Positions 61,711 through 64,000 of a DNA stretch of 64,000 nucleotides are shown here, in pieces. This stretch comes from Asparagopsis taxiformis (taxonomy: Eukaryota; Rhodophyta; Florideophyceae; Bonnemaisoniales; Bonnemaisoniaceae). Location: NCBI GenBank assembly GCA_030407315.1, contig JALQPE010000174.1, positions 85,826 through 149,825 on the forward strand, written 5' to 3'. Numbering within the stretch: position 1 is the stretch's first letter; each line of letters opens with the position of its first letter. The notes under the pieces were generated by a model. The model saw only the letters and a program-made list of their open reading frames with translations, was not told the origin of the DNA and searched no databases. Made by a program: the position numbers and the translations under genes.

Positions 61711-63449
61711 CAATTGCATTGCTGGCGAGCCCAGGAATTCTAAAATTTCAGTCAGAAAAAAATTGCAAAAATACATCGATTTGGGCGGTCGAAAGTGCCG
61801 TACGGCACACCCTCATCTCAAAAACATGTTCACATGTGCATGTTTTTGAGAATAGCCCAAAAAATAAAGCAATTCAGGACGTCCACCGGACATAGGCTCG
61901 ATTCTAATGTGGCCACAACGGCCCCAGAAGCTACCAAGCGCCCCGAGCGGCCCCTCCTCACTCACCCACTCACGGCTATCTTGCAGAAACGTTCCTGCTG
62001 GCCTCATCCATGCCTTCACATCCACATCATCATCCTCTGCTGAGCTGTTCAACTTGGACATTTACTGGAAGTACTCGTTGTCTTCGACGTCCACCAATGC
62101 AGGACAACACCATGAATACTACACCCACCGTGGAGCTCAGTTATCAGTGGTGGGCGTCCTATAAATGAATGCTACAGAACCATTGCCCCAAGCCCTCCAA
62201 TTTGGACGCTCAGCCCACAGCGATTGATGCTCTACCTCCTTGGTCGCTCTCCGATGCATGTAAATGCGTCAAAGTACGACCGATGGGGCAGTCCAAACGT
62301 TTTGTACCAGTGCACGCCTAGGGATACCACAATGTTCGTCATACACACACAAACACACAAACAACCACGCACTGCTGCACCCATCTGTCGCATGCGTCAG
62401 TGATGTGCTGCAGTGTGTATGCGCCGTGCGGTAGCAAAATTTCCATGCTTGCAGCCATTGACATCCAGACATCCAGCTGCCTACCAGGGAAGCCGTTTGC
62501 AGCCGATTCCCATTTTCGGAATGGTATCTCGGTGCTCTCATCACTTGCTTAGTTGCTGCGATGCAAGCAAATGTGCAGCACTCGCCTAGCTTGAAATGGA
62601 CGTCCAGTGGAAGTCCGGCTCGATTGCATTGCTGGCCAGCGCTGAGATTCTAAAATGTTCGGCTGAAAAATAGCTGCAAAACTGTATCCATGCGCAATAT
62701 TCGACCAACCTGAAATGGACGTCCGGTGGATGTCCAGCTCATTTGCATTGCTGGTCAGCCCAGAAATTCTAAAATTTCAGTCAGAAAAAAAATTGCAAAA
62801 TTATATCGATTTGAGCGTTCGAAAGTGCCGTACGGCACACCCCCATCTCAAAAACATGTTCACATGTGCATGTTTTTGAGAATAGCCCAAATTTTAATTC
62901 TAATCAAGGTGTCTAATTTGGCCACAACGGCCCCAGGAACCGGCCGCCGCCCCGAGTGGGCCATCGCTGGCTTCTGTAAGCACCAACTGTAAGCAAAGCC
63001 ACATCTCACGAAGGGTCGATTCCAGGCTCAGGCTCAATACGCCAGGGCGAAGTCATAGTCCTTGTTTCGGCATGCTCCCACCCTACTCTCCCACGACAAA
63101 CACTACTCACCCGTCATGCTGCACATACTATGTGCACTTCATATGAGCAGTAGACCCGCCTGCGTGGTGCTGTAATGCGTGGATGTGAGCAGCACACGAA
63201 CAACCCAAAATGGACGTCTAGTGGATGTCCGGCTCAATTGCATTGCTGGCCAGCCCAGAAATTCTAAAATTTCCGAAAATCAATTTGGTGGCCCATCATC
63301 TCCCGTGCAGAAAACTCTCGCACTCATTTCTGATATACTTTTGGACGTGTTTCTCACTTTTATGCATCAGGAAAGGCGTTACAGAAAATTGGACTACGCT
63401 GCTTGTGTACCGCGTCGTCCGAAATAGCGAGTAGTGTTTGTTGTATAGT
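61711..63449. repeat. Right inverted arm
   Basis: Inverted copy of the left arm. Palindromes at 61795-61808 and 62825-62838, hairpins at 61817-61850 and 62847-62880, GGACGTCC motif copies near 62598, 62718 and 63212. The outermost 50 bp are more diverged from the left arm than the rest. Confidence 0.82.
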
Positions 63450-64000
63450 GTGGAGTATGCGTCTGGTGGTTTGTAAAGCTTGCAGAACGGGATAGGGATG
63501 TGGGTGGCCCTATTTATGAATACATGAGTACTAATATTCAGGGTTGAAAAAGCGGAAAGGCATACGCTCATACATGTTTGAGATTGCATAGGGAGAAATA
63601 TTTACATCGAAATTTACATGGAGCCGATGGAGGTCTTAAGGGTGAGGTGGGAGAGGAAGAAAATTCTTCTGTGGTATGAGGATGTGGAAATGTACGGAAT
63701 GGGGGTTTACATTGGAGTGTGATTCGGAGAGGAGTGCCGACGAGCATATTATGGGGATTGGGAGACGCTGCGGGGTGTTGGGGTAGTGAGGGCGGAGGAG
63801 GTGTTTAGGTGGGACCGTGGGAGGGTGCGGTTGAAGGCGCCGAGAGGAGGGGTTTTAGGAAAGTGAGGAGAAAGAGGGGGAGGGAGGTGGCGTCTGTTCT
63901 GGCTGTGGTGAGTGAGGATGTGATGGAGAAGAAGGGGGTTATTGTATTTGGGGAGGGAGGGGAGTGGAGGAAGGGTGCGAAGTGGGGGGTGATATGTGTT
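63450..64000 (+). pseudogene. G-rich coding-like remnant running off the window
   Basis: From ATG 63618 a frame reads VLRVRWERKKILLWYEDVEM and stops. A second frame gives WETLRGVGVVRAEEVFRWD, and a third ASVLAVVSEDVMEKKGVIVF continues to the window edge. The pieces look protein-like and collinear but need at least two frame changes, or introns. No family assigned. Confidence 0.3.

Larger units (their letters stand above)
54502..63449. mobile_element. 8.9-kb inverted-repeat element carrying broken DUF1399 and NB-ARC-WD40 genes
   Basis: Two inverted arms of about 1739 bp each (54502-56240 and 61711-63449) flank a 5.5-kb centre. The arms are highly similar over their length with small differences (for example around 54540 against 63410). 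The centre holds a minus-strand DUF1399-like pseudogene and a plus-strand STAND pseudogene. I find no transposase and no clear target duplication, so the element type is open: a non-autonomous or Pack-type transposon, a foldback element, or an inverted segmental duplication. Confidence 0.65.

Noticed and set aside
62990..63035. GGGTCGATTCC string resembling a tRNA T-arm in both inverted arms
   Set aside because: Acceptor and anticodon stems cannot be formed with the surrounding bases.

Overview
The window is nuclear DNA from a eukaryote with a plastid, most likely a red alga. Genes are close together and mostly uninterrupted. The introns I could resolve are few, 77 to 95 bp long and GT-AG. 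Two proteins carry plastid-lumen type twin-arginine signals, and an MGDG-synthase-like glycosyltransferase, an Hsp33 and a vanadium-haloperoxidase-like protein are present beside ordinary eukaryotic genes (class I HDAC, VPS35, NPL4, site-1 protease, ERGIC3, PFKFB). The red-algal assignment is inferred from this gene mix and layout; no marker gene proves it.

Bases 1-45,350 are a gene-dense island of about 28 genes on both strands: a LysA/ODC-type decarboxylase, STRAP (2 exons), NPL4, a MYB/GARP-like protein, a PGAP4-like glycosyltransferase, a CBM48 protein, site-1 protease, PRA1, a mitochondrial folate/FAD-type carrier, an SLC35 nucleotide-sugar transporter, a lumenal protein, mitoribosomal mL41, small membrane proteins, a three-exon class I HDAC with a 17-nt microexon, RCHY1, a GGCT-like protein, PFKFB, an MGD-like glycosyltransferase, VPS35, a lumenal alpha/beta-hydrolase-like protein without its nucleophile, Hsp33 with an intron inside its redox switch, ERGIC3, a haloperoxidase-like protein, a DDHD phospholipase and a two-exon ABCC transporter. 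Several belong to secretory and endosomal traffic (S1P, PRA1, ERGIC3, VPS35, DDHD lipase, PGAP4-like, SLC35, ABCC), but nothing suggests an operon.

Bases 45,350-64,000 are a repeat island. A complete Mutator-like transposon (46,083-50,512) has terminal inverted repeats of about 787 bp, an 8-bp target duplication, and a MULE transposase split into two overlapping reading frames. It is followed by an orphan ORF (51,116), a hairpin, 43-bp and 24-bp tandem repeats, and a G-depleted array (52.5-54.0 kb). On the minus strand that array repeats 12- to 27-nt boxes flanked by splice-site-like sequences, so it looks like a microexon array or its remains.

From about 54,502 to 63,449 lies a second, about 8.9-kb structure with inverted arms of about 1.74 kb. 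Between the arms are a broken DUF1399 (GRDP-like) gene and a broken STAND gene with NB-ARC, winged-helix and WD40 parts, which is the architecture of NLR/APAF1-like sensors. No transposase is visible there. The last 550 bp are G-rich coding-like remnants running off the window.
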